In this document: positions 7,929 to 17,357 of the stretch, piece after piece
Numbering within the stretch: position 1 is the first letter of the stretch
Layout: each line of letters starts with the position of its first letter
DNA from: Amycolatopsis aidingensis
GTDB lineage: Bacteria; Actinomycetota; Actinomycetes; Mycobacteriales; Pseudonocardiaceae
DNA length: 64,000 nt
Assembly: GCF_018885265.1 (NCBI RefSeq)
Contig: NZ_CP076538.1
Location: 3,508,001 to 3,572,000, forward strand
Direction of reading: 5' to 3'
Translations under genes and position numbers: made by a program
Notes under the pieces: generated by a model
What the model saw: the letters and a program-made list of their open reading frames with translations, nothing else
Told to the model about the DNA's origin: nothing
Databases searched by the model: none

Positions 7929-8462
7929 ATGATCGGGTTGAGGCGGGCTTTCGAACGGATGCACCGGCTGTACCAGGGCGACGCGAACCGGCCGTTGCGC
8001 GGTTACGCCGTCGTGCTCGGTACCTACGCGGGCCTGGCCGGGGCGCTCGCCGTGCTCGGCAGGGCGGCCGGTGCCCGCCTGCCGGAGCGGTTCGGCGCGG
8101 GGGACACGGTGCTGCTGTCGGTGGCGACGCACAAGGCTGGCAGGCTGCTCGCGAAGGACGCCGTCACCAGCCCGCTGCGGGCGCCGTTCGCCCGGTTCGA
8201 GGGACCGGCGGGGGAGGCCGAGCTCAACGAGTCGGTCCGCGGCCATGGCACCCAGCACGCGGTCGGTGAGATGGTGACCTGCCCGTTCTGCCTCGCCGTC
8301 TGGGTGTCCACCGGGCTGAGCGCGGGCATGGTGCTCGCACCGAGGGCCGCCCGGCTGGTGTGCACTGCGCTTACCGCGGTCGCCGCCTCGGACGCACTCC
8401 AGCTGGCCTATGACACCGGCAAGCAGCGGCTGCGGCTGGCCGCACGCCAGGCGGGCGACTAG
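7929..8462 (+). CDS. DUF1360 family membrane protein
   Basis: This 177-residue protein has the DUF1360 hallmark HAVGEMVTCPFCLAVWVST, with Cys118 and Cys121 forming a CPFC motif next to a membrane helix. Two to three other hydrophobic segments are visible (about 27-48, 122-150). Its biochemical role is unknown. Homologues I know of sit among general-stress genes of actinobacteria and bacilli, consistent with the sigma-B-like promoter directly upstream. The start at 7929 has no Shine-Dalgarno and is likely leaderless. It is followed 54 bp later by the TPP enzyme gene. Confidence 0.8.
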   Translation: MIGLRRAFERMHRLYQGDANRPLRGYAVVLGTYAGLAGALAVLGRAAGARLPERFGAGDTVLLSVATHKAGRLLAKDAVTSPLRAPFARFEGPAGEAELNESVRGHGTQHAVGEMVTCPFCLAVWVSTGLSAGMVLAPRAARLVCTALTAVAASDALQLAYDTGKQRLRLAARQAGD

Positions 8463-8516
8463 CGGCACCCGGCCGCACACCGAGGATCGAACGACGAGTC
8501 GACGGGGAGAATTCAC

Positions 8517-10319
8517 ATGGCGCAGGTCGCTGACTACATCGTGGGCCGGGTCCGGGAATGGGGCGTGCACCGCGTGTACGGCTATCCGGGCGATGGCATC
8601 AACGGGTTGCTGGGCGCGTTCGACCGGGCCGAAGGTGATCCGCAGTTCGTGCAGTCCCGGCACGAGGAGATGGCGGCGTTCATGGCTTGCGGGCACGCCA
8701 AGTTCACCGGTGAGGTGGGCTGCTGTGTCGCGACCTCCGGGCCGGGTGCCATCCACCTGCTGAACGGGCTGTACGACGCCAAGCTCGACCACCAGCCGGT
8801 GGTGGCGATCGTCGGGCAGCAGAAGCGGCTCTCGCAGGGCACGCACTACCAGCAGGAGGTGCACCTGGAGACGCTGTTCGCCGACGTGTCCGAGTTCGTC
8901 CAGATGTGCATGCATCCCGGCCAGGTGCGGCACGTCATCGATCGTGCCTTCAAGACCGCGCTGACCACCCGCGGGGTGGCCACCATCGTGGTGCCGGTCG
9001 ACCTGCAGGAGGAGGAAGCGCAGCCGTCCCCGCCGAAGACCCACGGGGCGGTGTACTCCAGCGTGGGCTGGAGCCAGCCACGGGTGCTGCCGAACCAGGA
9101 CGAACTGCGCCGCGCCGCCGAGGTGCTGAACGAGGGCGGCAAGGTCGCGATGCTGGTCGGGCAGGGCGCCGCTCATGCCGAGGCCGAGGTGATCGAGACG
9201 GCCGAACTGCTCGGCGCGGGTGTCGCCAAGGCCCTGCTCGGCCGCGAGGTGCTGGCCGACGACCTGCCGTTCGTCACCGGCCCGATCGGTCTGCTCGGCT
9301 CGCAGCCAAGCGACGACATGGTGATGAACTGCGACACGCTGTTCATGATCGGTACCAGTTTCCCGTACGCCGAGTGGCTGCCGGACGAGGGCACCGCGCG
9401 CGGGGTGGAGATCGATATCGACGGGCGCATGATCGGGATCCGCTACCCGATGGACGCGCATGTGGTCGGGGACGCAAAGGAGACGCTCAAGCAGCTGATC
9501 CCGATGCTGGCGCACAAGGAGGACCGGTCCTGGCGGGAGCGCATCGAGGAGAACGTGCGTACCTGGAACCGGATCATGGCGGACCGCGCGAGCCAGCACT
9601 TCGAGCACCAGATCAACCCGCAGGCGGTCGCGCAGCAGTTGTCCCCGTTGCTGCCGGACGACGCCATCCTGACCGCCGACTCCGGGTCGGCGACCAACTG
9701 GTGGGCCCGGCATCTCAAGCTGCGTGACGGGATGCGGGCCTCGTTGTCCGGCACGTTGGCCACCATGGGGCCGGGGGTGCCCTACGCGATCGCCGCGAAG
9801 TTCGCCTATCCGGATCACCCGGTGATCGCCTTTGCCGGCGACGGCGCGTTCCAGATGAACGGCATGAACGAGATGATCACCGTGCACCGCTATGCCGAGC
9901 AGCTCGGCGGGTCGCCGCCCCTGATCTTCTGCGTCTTCAACAACCAGGACCTCAACCAGGTCACCTGGGAGCAGCGGGCGATGGGCGGTGACCCGAAGTT
10001 CATGGGCTCACAGGCCATTCCGGATGTGCCCTACGCCCGGTACGCCGAGTTGATCGGGCTGCGCGGCATCTACTGCGACGAGATCGGCAAGGTCGACGAG
10101 GCCTGGCGGCAGGCGCTGGCCAGTGACCGCCCGGTGGTGCTGGAGTTCAAGGTGGACCAGGAAATCCCGCCGATCCCACCGCATATCAAGAAGGAACAGG
10201 GCAAGAAGGCCGTCAAGGCGGGCATCAAGGACCCGGAGAAGGTCGGCATGGCGGTACGCGGGTTCCGGCAGAAGCTCGCCGACTTCTACGAGAACCTGCC
10301 CGGCCGCGACCGGAGCTGA
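8517..10319 (+). CDS. Thiamine pyrophosphate-dependent enzyme (pyruvate oxidase / acetolactate synthase-like)
   Basis: This 600-residue TPP enzyme has the three-domain POX/ALS layout. The N-terminal pyrimidine-binding domain carries the catalytic-type glutamate Glu50 in SRHEEMAAF and the SGPGAIHLLNGLYDA loop. The C-terminal PP domain carries GDGAFQMNGMNEM near residue 441, followed by FCVFNNQDLNQ (the GDG...NN cofactor signature). It resembles PoxB-type pyruvate:quinone oxidoreductases and related decarboxylases. The substrate cannot be fixed by eye. The ATG has GGGGAGA upstream. It sits in the putative stress operon before an enolase-superfamily gene (gap 15 bp). Confidence 0.82.
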   Translation: MAQVADYIVGRVREWGVHRVYGYPGDGINGLLGAFDRAEGDPQFVQSRHEEMAAFMACGHAKFTGEVGCCVATSGPGAIHLLNGLYDAKLDHQPVVAIVGQQKRLSQGTHYQQEVHLETLFADVSEFVQMCMHPGQVRHVIDRAFKTALTTRGVATIVVPVDLQEEEAQPSPPKTHGAVYSSVGWSQPRVLPNQDELRRAAEVLNEGGKVAMLVGQGAAHAEAEVIETAELLGAGVAKALLGREVLADDLPFVTGPIGLLGSQPSDDMVMNCDTLFMIGTSFPYAEWLPDEGTARGVEIDIDGRMIGIRYPMDAHVVGDAKETLKQLIPMLAHKEDRSWRERIEENVRTWNRIMADRASQHFEHQINPQAVAQQLSPLLPDDAILTADSGSATNWWARHLKLRDGMRASLSGTLATMGPGVPYAIAAKFAYPDHPVIAFAGDGAFQMNGMNEMITVHRYAEQLGGSPPLIFCVFNNQDLNQVTWEQRAMGGDPKFMGSQAIPDVPYARYAELIGLRGIYCDEIGKVDEAWRQALASDRPVVLEFKVDQEIPPIPPHIKKEQGKKAVKAGIKDPEKVGMAVRGFRQKLADFYENLPGRDRS

Positions 10320-10334
10320 CCGAGGCGCCGTACG

Positions 10335-11471
10335 ATGCCGGACAGCCAGATGGTTCCCGTCGAGGCCGTCGAGGTGCACGCGTTCGAGCTGCCGACCGAC
10401 GGCCCCGGCGGGGTGGAGCAGGACGGGACCCTGGAATGGGACTCCACCACCATGGTGCTCGTCCAGGCACATGCCGCGGGCGTGACCGGCACGGGCTACA
10501 CCTATGGCGACGTGGCCACCGCCACACTGGTGGCCTCGAAACTGGCCCCGCTGGCGCTCGGCGCCGACGCGCTCACCCCGCCCGCGCTGTGGCACCGGAT
10601 GTTCGCCGCGATCCGCAACGCGGGGCGACCGGGCGTGGGCGCCATGGCGGTGTCCGCGGTGGACCTCGCGGTGTGGGACCTCAAGGCCCGGCTGCTCGGC
10701 CTGCCGCTGTACCGCGCGCTGCCGGCCTTCCACGACCAGGTCCCGGTCTACGGCAGCGGCGGGTTCACCAACTACCCGCTCGACCGGCTTGCCGGGCAGC
10801 TCGCCGACTGGGTCGAAGCGGGGATCGGCAGCGTGAAGCTGAAGATCTCCCGCGAACCGTCGCGGGACGCGGAGCGGCTGACCGCCGCGCGCGCGGCGAT
10901 CGGCCCCGGACCCGCGCTGCTTGCCGACGCCAACGGAGCGCTGACCCGCAAGCAGGCGCTGCACTGGGCGCACCGGCTGGCGGGGGAGTGGAACGTCTGC
11001 TGGTTCGAGGAACCGGTCAGCTCGGATGACCCCGGGGGGCTGCGCCTGGTGCGCGAGCACGGGCCCGGCGGGCTGGAGGTGGCGGCTGGCGAGTACGGCT
11101 TCGTCCCGCACGACTTCGCCGGGCTGCTGGGCTCGGTGGACTGCCTGCAGGCTGACGTGACCCGCTGCGGCGGCGTGACCGGCCTGCTGCAGGTCGCCGG
11201 CCTGTGCACCGTCCACCAGGTCGACCTTTCCGCGCACTGCGCCCCCTCGGCCTCGGCGCACGCCTTCTGCGCGGTTCGCCCGCTGCGGCACCTGGAGTAC
11301 TTCCACGACCATGTCCGCTTCGAGGGGATCGCCTTCGACGGCACTCCGACCCCTGTGGGTGGTGCCCTGCGGCCCGATCCGGACCGGCCGGGGCTCGGGC
11401 TGGAGGTGAGATGGCCCGACCTCGAGCCCTACCGGGCGTGGGGTCCAGCCGAGGAGAAAGGAACACGCTGA
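10335..11471 (+). CDS. Enolase-superfamily (mandelate racemase/muconate lactonizing-like) protein
   Basis: This 378-residue protein has the capping plus TIM-barrel layout of the enolase superfamily. Visible active-site elements are the KxK pair Lys168/Lys170 (VKLKIS), Asp198 (ADANGA, metal ligand), a glutamate near 224 (CWFEEP), a glutamate near 249 (AAGEYGF) and a histidine near 301 (LSAHCAP). The set suits an acid-sugar dehydratase or racemase. The ligand pattern does not let me name the sugar. The stop overlaps the next start by 1 bp. With a TPP enzyme before it and a lactate/glycolate-type oxidoreductase after it, a sugar-acid catabolic role is plausible. Confidence 0.82.
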   Translation: MPDSQMVPVEAVEVHAFELPTDGPGGVEQDGTLEWDSTTMVLVQAHAAGVTGTGYTYGDVATATLVASKLAPLALGADALTPPALWHRMFAAIRNAGRPGVGAMAVSAVDLAVWDLKARLLGLPLYRALPAFHDQVPVYGSGGFTNYPLDRLAGQLADWVEAGIGSVKLKISREPSRDAERLTAARAAIGPGPALLADANGALTRKQALHWAHRLAGEWNVCWFEEPVSSDDPGGLRLVREHGPGGLEVAAGEYGFVPHDFAGLLGSVDCLQADVTRCGGVTGLLQVAGLCTVHQVDLSAHCAPSASAHAFCAVRPLRHLEYFHDHVRFEGIAFDGTPTPVGGALRPDPDRPGLGLEVRWPDLEPYRAWGPAEEKGTR

Positions 11472-14400
11472 TGCGCGCGGCACGGAAGGCCGGACTCGAG
11501 GTCCCCGCCAAGACGGACCCGGAGGTGGCCGGACCGCCCCGAGGCAGGGTGCGGCTGGACACCGCGGGGCTGGAGCGCGCGCTGCGCGAGGCGCTGGACG
11601 GCGAGGTCCGGTTCGACCAGGGCTCCCGTGCCCTGTACGCCAATGACGCCTCCAACTTCCGGCAGGTGCCGATCGGGGTGGTGGTGCCGAGGACGCGCGA
11701 GGACGTCGTCGCCACCCACCGGATCTGCCATCGCTTCGACGCGCCCGTGCTCAACCGCGGTGGCGGGACCAGCCTGTCCGGCGAGACGGTCAACTACGCG
11801 GTGGTCCTGGACCACACCAAGTACCTCACCGGCATCGGCATGTTCGATCCGGACCGCCGCATGGTGACCTGCGAGCCGGGGGTGATCAACGAGGAGCTGA
11901 ACCGCCATACCGGGCGGCACGACCTGGTGTTCGGCCCCGACCCCTCCTCGCACGGCCGCTGCGCCATCGGTGGCAACATCGGTAACAACTCCTGCGGTGT
12001 CCATTCGGTACAGTCCCGGTTGTACGGTCCAGGGCCGCGCACCTCGGACAACGTGCACGCGCTCGAGGTCGTCACCTACGAAGGCGAACGCTTCTGGGTG
12101 GGCAACGGGGAGGAGGATCGGATCGAGGAGATCGTCGCAGCGGGCGGGCGCAAGGGGGAGATCTACGCCGCGCTGCGCGAGCTGCGCGACCGCTACGCCG
12201 ATGCCATCCGTGCCGGGTTCCGGCCGGTGCGCGAGGTGCCGCGCCGGGTGTCCGGTTACAACCTGGACGAACTGCTGCCGGGACGCGGGTTCAACGTCGC
12301 CAGCGCGCTGGTCGGGACGGAGAGCACCTGCGTCACCGTGCTGCGCTCCACCCTGCTGCTGACCCCGGCGATGCAGCAGCGCACGCTCGTGGTGGTGCGC
12401 TACCCGGACATCATCGCCGCGGCAGGGCACGCACCGGAGATCGTCGAGCGGTGGCGGCCGATCGGGCTGGAGGCCCTCGACGGCGACCTGGTGCGCAGCC
12501 AGCTCGAACAGCGCATGCACACCAGGGAGATCCAGCACCTGCCAGGAGATGCGGACGGTGCCTGGCTGCTGGTCCAGTTCGGTGCGGACACGGCGTGCGA
12601 GTCGGCTGGGCAGGCGGGGGAGTTCGCCAGCTGGCTGGAGCACGAGCACCGGGTGGAACCCGGCCGGATTCTGGTCGCCACCGACGCGGCCACCAGCGCG
12701 GACATCTGGCAGATCCGGGAAGGCGGGCTGGGCGGAACCGCCTTCGCGCACGACCGGGACAACTGGCCGGGCTGGGAGGACTCCGCGGTGCCGCCGCACC
12801 GGCTCGCCGACTACCTCGCCGCGTTGCGCGCGAAGCTGGACGCGCACGGCCTGAGTGGTGCCATGTACGGCCATTTCGGCGAGGGATGCGTGCATTCGCG
12901 GATCAGCTTCGACCTGCGCAGCCGCACCGGCGTCGCGGACTACCGGGCCTTCCTCGCCGAGGCCGCCGACCTGGTGGTGTCCTTCGGCGGCAGCCTTTCC
13001 GGGGAACACGGTGACGGCCAGCAACGCGCCGAGCTGCTGGAGAAGCAGTACGGAGCCGAGCTGGTGCGGGCAATGCGGGAGTTCAAGGCGATCTGGGACC
13101 CGGACTGGAAGATGAATCCGGGGAAGGTGGTCGACCCGTACCGGCTGGACGAGGACCTGCGGCTGGGCGCCGGGTACCACCCCTGGCACCCCGGCACGGC
13201 CTTCGCCTACCCCGAGGAGAACGGCGACTTCGCGCATGCCGGGCTGCGCTGCGTCGGCATCGGCAAGTGCCGGGAACCCGCGCGGGACCAGGTGATGTGC
13301 CCCAGCTATCAGGTGACCAAGGAGGAGAAGCACTCCACGAGGGGCCGGGCGCGGCTGCTGTTCGAGATGCTCAACGGCGAGGTGATCACCGACGGCTGGC
13401 AGTCGAGGGAGGTCGCCGACGCACTCGACCTCTGCCTGGCGTGCAAGGGATGCACCAGTGAATGCCCGGTCAATGTGGACATACCTACCTACAAGGCCGA
13501 GTTCCTGCGGCACCACTACCGGTCCTGGCGGCGCTGGCGACCCCGGCACGCCTACGCCTTCGGGCTGATCGACCAGGCCGCACGGGCCGCCGCGCGGATA
13601 CCCGAACTGGCCAATTTCGCCACCGGGGCACCGGGTCTCGACAGGCTGGCGAAGCTGGCCGCCGGGATCGACCGGCGGCGGCCGCTGCCCAGGTTCGCGC
13701 CGATGACCCTGCAGGAATGGTTCCGCCGCCGGGGCGGCACCGCCAACCCCCACGGTCGCCCGGTGGTGCTGTTCCCGGACACCTTCAACAACCATTTCCA
13801 TACCGAGGTCGGGGTGGCCTGCGTTGAGGAGATCGAGGCCGCCGGCTGGCGAGTCGTACTGCCCGACCGGCATATGTGCTGCGGGCGGCCGCTGTACGAC
13901 TACGGTTTCCTTGACCTCGCGGGGCGCTACCTCGGGCGGGTACTGGACACCCTGCGGGAGTATGTGCGTGCGGACGTTCCGGTGGTCGGGATGGAACCGA
14001 GCTGCCTCGCGGTGTTCAGGGACGAGCTGATGCGGATCATGCCGCATGACGAGGACGCGCGGCGGCTGACCGCCAATGCCTACCACTTCGCCGAGTTCTT
14101 CCGTACCTTCGACATCCGGCCGCCGCGGCTGGAGCGGGACGCGCTGCTGTGGGGCCACTGCCACCACAAGGCGACCGGCGGCACCGCGCCCGAGCGCGCG
14201 CTGCTGGAGGACATGGGGCTGGACGTGCGGGAGGTCACCGGGGGCTGCTGCGGCCTTGCCGGGTCCTGGGGGTTCGAGGACGGCAAGTACCAGATCTCGA
14301 TGGACTGCGGTGAGCAGGCGCTGCTGCCCGCCGTGCGCGAGGCCGATCCCGCGACGCTGATGATCACGGACGGCTTTTCCTGCTCCACCCAGATCGCCGA

Positions 14401-14596
14401 CGCGGGCACCGGCCGCCGGGCGCTGCATACCGCGCAGGTGCTGCGTCAGGCCCGGCTCGGCGCGGAGCGCACCGGCACCCGCCCGCGGCCGCCCGGGTAC
14501 CGCAGGGTCGCCCGTACCGCGCTGGGGCCTGCCGTCGCGCTCGCCGCAGGCTGGGCCGGGACGCGGGTGCTGCGCGGCGTGGCCGCGCGCCGGTGA
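11471..14596 (+). CDS. FAD-linked oxidase / Fe-S oxidoreductase fusion (D-lactate or glycolate dehydrogenase-like)
   Basis: This 1041-residue protein joins a GlcD-type FAD domain to a GlcF-type iron-sulfur domain. The FAD part has RGGGTSLSGETVN near residue 97 and GEHGDGQQR near 512. The Fe-S part has a cysteine cluster beginning CVGIGKC near 595 and CLACKGCTSECPVN near 655 (4Fe-4S type), then two CCG modules, MCCGRPLYDYG and GGCCGLAGSWGFE. It ends with a hydrophobic stretch (ALGPAVALAAGWAGTRVL) that could anchor it to the membrane. It probably oxidises a 2-hydroxy acid to a 2-keto acid and passes electrons to quinone. The ATG at 11471 overlaps the previous stop (TGATG); the longer upstream frame lies inside the enolase-like gene. 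Confidence 0.88.
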   Translation: MRAARKAGLEVPAKTDPEVAGPPRGRVRLDTAGLERALREALDGEVRFDQGSRALYANDASNFRQVPIGVVVPRTREDVVATHRICHRFDAPVLNRGGGTSLSGETVNYAVVLDHTKYLTGIGMFDPDRRMVTCEPGVINEELNRHTGRHDLVFGPDPSSHGRCAIGGNIGNNSCGVHSVQSRLYGPGPRTSDNVHALEVVTYEGERFWVGNGEEDRIEEIVAAGGRKGEIYAALRELRDRYADAIRAGFRPVREVPRRVSGYNLDELLPGRGFNVASALVGTESTCVTVLRSTLLLTPAMQQRTLVVVRYPDIIAAAGHAPEIVERWRPIGLEALDGDLVRSQLEQRMHTREIQHLPGDADGAWLLVQFGADTACESAGQAGEFASWLEHEHRVEPGRILVATDAATSADIWQIREGGLGGTAFAHDRDNWPGWEDSAVPPHRLADYLAALRAKLDAHGLSGAMYGHFGEGCVHSRISFDLRSRTGVADYRAFLAEAADLVVSFGGSLSGEHGDGQQRAELLEKQYGAELVRAMREFKAIWDPDWKMNPGKVVDPYRLDEDLRLGAGYHPWHPGTAFAYPEENGDFAHAGLRCVGIGKCREPARDQVMCPSYQVTKEEKHSTRGRARLLFEMLNGEVITDGWQSREVADALDLCLACKGCTSECPVNVDIPTYKAEFLRHHYRSWRRWRPRHAYAFGLIDQAARAAARIPELANFATGAPGLDRLAKLAAGIDRRRPLPRFAPMTLQEWFRRRGGTANPHGRPVVLFPDTFNNHFHTEVGVACVEEIEAAGWRVVLPDRHMCCGRPLYDYGFLDLAGRYLGRVLDTLREYVRADVPVVGMEPSCLAVFRDELMRIMPHDEDARRLTANAYHFAEFFRTFDIRPPRLERDALLWGHCHHKATGGTAPERALLEDMGLDVREVTGGCCGLAGSWGFEDGKYQISMDCGEQALLPAVREADPATLMITDGFSCSTQIADAGTGRRALHTAQVLRQARLGAERTGTRPRPPGYRRVARTALGPAVALAAGWAGTRVLRGVAARR

Positions 14597-14605
14597 GGCG
14601 GCCGG

Positions 14606-16381
14606 ATGAGCCCAGGTACGCCGAGTCCTTCCTCCGGTGAGCCACCGCCCGAGGTCCTGCGCGACTACGCCTTGCTGGCCGACGGCGAGCGGGGCGCGCT
14701 GATCGGTTCGCACGGGGAGATCGGCTGGCTGTGCGTACCGAGATGGGACTCGGCCGCGGTGTTCTGCACGTTGCTCGGCGGGCGCGGCCACTACACCGTG
14801 CGCCCGTCGGGTAAGCATTTCGTACCCGGTGGGTTCTACGAGGACGGTTCGCTGATCTGGCGGTCCCGCTGGATGCTGGGCGGCGGTGCGATCGAGTGCC
14901 GGGAGGCGCTGGTGTTCCCCGGCGACCCGCACAGCGCGGTCCTGCTGCGCCGGATCCATGCGGTGGACGGCGACGCCGCGGTGACGGTCGTGCTCGAACC
15001 CCGCGCCGACTTCGACCGGGAGCCGATGCGCTCGCTACGCAGGGACCACGGCGGCTGGCGGGCCAGGGTCGGTCCGCTGCACCTGCGCTGGACCGGCGCG
15101 GAGCAGGCGCGGAAACGGGGGAGTTCGCTGGTGGCCGAGCTGGCCATTCCCGCGGGGACCACGCACGACCTGGTGCTGGAGCTGTCCGACCGCCCGTTGT
15201 CCGGGGCCCCGGCGGATCCGGCCGCAGCCTGGGAGGCCACCGCGCAGCAGTGGAGCACCGCGGTTCCTGGGCTGGCCGACGTGCTCGGTAGCAGGGACGC
15301 CCGCCGCGCCTACGCGGTGCAGCGCGGCCTGACCAGCACCCACGGCGGGATGGTCGCCGCAGCCACGACCTCCCTGCCGGAGCGGGCGCGTGCCGGACGC
15401 AACTACGACTACCGCTACACCTGGATCCGGGACCAGTGCTTCACCGCACAGGCGGTCGCCGCCATCGGCGCGGACGGCGATCCGCTGCTGGACAACGCGG
15501 CCGACTTCGTCGCCGAGCGGCTGCACGCGGACGGGCCGCGGTTGTCCCCGGTCTACACGGTCAGCGGACAGCGGGTGCCCGACGAGCGGCCGATCGGCAA
15601 CCTGCCCGGCTATCCAGGCGGTGCCGCGCGGACGGGTAACCGGGCGGTGCGGGGTTTCCAGCTGGATGCCTTCGGCGAGGCGCTGCTGATGTTCGCCGCG
15701 GCTGCCCGGCGCGGGAGACTGGACTCCCGCCACTGGCGGGCCGTTGACATCGCCGTGGATGCCATCGAGCGGCGGTGCGACGAGCCGGACGCCGGTATCT
15801 GGGAGCTGGACGAGGAGCACTGGGCGCACTCGCGGCTCAGCTGCGTGGCCGGTCTGCGCGCCATGGCGGCGACCGGCCCGCCCCACGGACGAGCCGGCCG
15901 GTGGAGTGCCCTTGCCGACACCATTCTGGCGGACGCGGCGCGGGATTGCGTGCACCCCAGCGGTCGCTGGCAGCGTTCGGCACGGGACGACCGGGTGGAT
16001 GCCGCGCTGCTGCTGCCGGCGGTGCGCGGCGCCCTTCCCGCCGACGACCCCCGTAGCGTCGCGACCCTGGACGCGGTGCGCACCGAGCTGGCCGAGGACG
16101 GCTATGTCTACCGTTTCCGGCACGACCAGCGGCCGCTGCACGCGGCCGAGGGCGCGTTCCTGCTGTGCGGGTTCCTCACCGCGCTGGCCTGCCGGCAGCG
16201 AGGCCAGGAGGTCGAGGCGAGGGGCTGGTTCGAGCGCAGCAGGGCGGCCTGCGGACCGCCAGGGTTGTACGCCGAGGAGTTCGACGTGGTGCAGCACCAG
16301 CTCCGCGGGAACCTGCCACAGGCCTTCGTGCACGCCCTGTTCCTCGAGGCGGGCTGCCGGCTCAGCGACCCCGCGGCGTGA
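14606..16381 (+). CDS. Glycoside hydrolase family 15 protein (glucoamylase/trehalase type)
   Basis: This 591-residue cytosolic-looking protein (no signal peptide) has the actinobacterial GH15 layout: an N-terminal beta-sandwich and a C-terminal (alpha/alpha)6 barrel. Residues 266-277 read NYDYRYTWIRDQ, the substrate-binding signature. WELDEEHWAHSRL near 399 holds the likely general acid, and YAEEFD near 555 followed by GNLPQAFVHALFLEAG holds the likely base. Members hydrolyse alpha-glucans or trehalose; trehalose would fit a stress regulon, but that is inference. It lies 9 bp after the FAD/Fe-S gene and is probably the last gene of the operon. Confidence 0.87.
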   Translation: MSPGTPSPSSGEPPPEVLRDYALLADGERGALIGSHGEIGWLCVPRWDSAAVFCTLLGGRGHYTVRPSGKHFVPGGFYEDGSLIWRSRWMLGGGAIECREALVFPGDPHSAVLLRRIHAVDGDAAVTVVLEPRADFDREPMRSLRRDHGGWRARVGPLHLRWTGAEQARKRGSSLVAELAIPAGTTHDLVLELSDRPLSGAPADPAAAWEATAQQWSTAVPGLADVLGSRDARRAYAVQRGLTSTHGGMVAAATTSLPERARAGRNYDYRYTWIRDQCFTAQAVAAIGADGDPLLDNAADFVAERLHADGPRLSPVYTVSGQRVPDERPIGNLPGYPGGAARTGNRAVRGFQLDAFGEALLMFAAAARRGRLDSRHWRAVDIAVDAIERRCDEPDAGIWELDEEHWAHSRLSCVAGLRAMAATGPPHGRAGRWSALADTILADAARDCVHPSGRWQRSARDDRVDAALLLPAVRGALPADDPRSVATLDAVRTELAEDGYVYRFRHDQRPLHAAEGAFLLCGFLTALACRQRGQEVEARGWFERSRAACGPPGLYAEEFDVVQHQLRGNLPQAFVHALFLEAGCRLSDPAA

Positions 16382-16408
16382 ACCAGGGTGCCGGGTTCAC
16401 GCGCCCTC

Positions 16409-16433
16409 GTTTCGATCCCCGGCCACCGGGTAT
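16409..16433 (+). promoter_or_regulatory. Putative sigma-B/F-type promoter of the ribokinase gene
   Basis: GTTT (16409-16412), 15-nt spacer, GGGTAT (16428-16433): a full match to the sigma-B/F consensus. The ATG at 16443 begins 9 nt after the -10 box, so the mRNA should be leaderless or nearly so. Confidence 0.58.
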
Positions 16434-16442
16434 CACCGGGGT

Positions 16443-17351
16443 ATGTCCGCGGAGGTAGTAGTGCTGGGCCAGCTTGGCCGCGACCTCGTGCTCCGGGTGG
16501 GCGAGCCGCCGGGCACAGGCCAGGCCGCTCCGGTGCGCTCACGCAGGGAGATGCTGGGTGGCAAGGGCGGCAACCAGGCGGTGGGACTCGCGCAGCTGGG
16601 TATGCCGACCGCACTGGTCGGGGTGCTCGGCGCCGATGACGTCGGCGACGGGTTGCTGGAACGGCTCGGCGCCGACCACGTCGATGCCTCGCATGTGGTG
16701 CGCCGTCCCGGCGCCGAGACGGCGCTGATCGTGGATGTGGTCGACGACCACGGCCAGTGGCGCTACCTCGAGCACATCCCGGACGCCGTCCTGGCCACCG
16801 AGGGCGACGTGTTCGCGGCCTCGTCGCTGATCGGCGCCGCGCGGGCGGTCGTCGTGCAGCTCCAGCAACCCGCCTCGAGCGCACTCACCACCGCCCGGCT
16901 CGCGCGGGCAGCGGGCGCGAGCGTCGTGCTGGACGGCGCCCCGGCGGCCGACGGGCACCGCGAGCTGCTGGCGCTCGCCGAGGTGGTCCGCGCCGACGCG
17001 CGGGAGGCCGAGTACCTGGCCGGGCACCCGATCAACGGTGTGCAGGACGCGCACAGGGCCGCGCGGGACCTGCTCGCCGCGGGCCCGGAGCTGGTGGTGC
17101 TCGCGGTGTCCGGACAGGGCAACCTGTTCGCCACCCGGGAGGGCTACGAGTTCCTGCCGCTGCTGGACACGCCGGTCGTGGACACCACAGGGGCGGGTGA
17201 CGCGCTGGTGGCCACGTTGACCGCGGCCCGCACCCGCGGCCGCCCCTACCGGGAGGCCGCGCGGCTGGCGGTCTCGGCGGCGGCGGAGACCGCCAGCCAC
17301 GCGGGTGGGCGGCCGGAGCTGACCCCGGAGGATCTGCGGACACCCCGGTGA
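16443..17351 (+). CDS. PfkB-family carbohydrate kinase (ribokinase-like)
   Basis: This 302-residue kinase has both PfkB signatures: GGKGGNQAVGLAQLG near residue 39 (sugar-binding glycine motif) and DTTGAGDALVATL near 247 (anion hole and catalytic Asp). The NAAR-type N-terminus (VVVLGQLGRDLVLRV) is typical of ribokinase, which phosphorylates D-ribose with ATP. Other furanose or nucleoside substrates are possible. A ribose-type ABC transporter lies 41 kb downstream. The ATG at 16443 is chosen because it follows a strong sigma-B-type box; the frame upstream overlaps the GH15 gene. A strong hairpin follows the stop. Confidence 0.85.
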   Translation: MSAEVVVLGQLGRDLVLRVGEPPGTGQAAPVRSRREMLGGKGGNQAVGLAQLGMPTALVGVLGADDVGDGLLERLGADHVDASHVVRRPGAETALIVDVVDDHGQWRYLEHIPDAVLATEGDVFAASSLIGAARAVVVQLQQPASSALTTARLARAAGASVVLDGAPAADGHRELLALAEVVRADAREAEYLAGHPINGVQDAHRAARDLLAAGPELVVLAVSGQGNLFATREGYEFLPLLDTPVVDTTGAGDALVATLTAARTRGRPYREAARLAVSAAAETASHAGGRPELTPEDLRTPR

Positions 17352-17357
17352 GCATGC

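Noticed and set aside
11429..14959. An 1176-codon minus-strand frame opposite the FAD/Fe-S oxidoreductase
   Set aside because: Low-complexity Pro/Gly/Arg/His sequence antisense to a gene with clear motifs; typical of high-GC DNA.
6489..17351. Trehalose biosynthesis or osmoprotection operon
   Set aside because: Only one GH15 gene could touch trehalose; no treS/otsA/ectoine genes are present, so the region is described only as stress-type.
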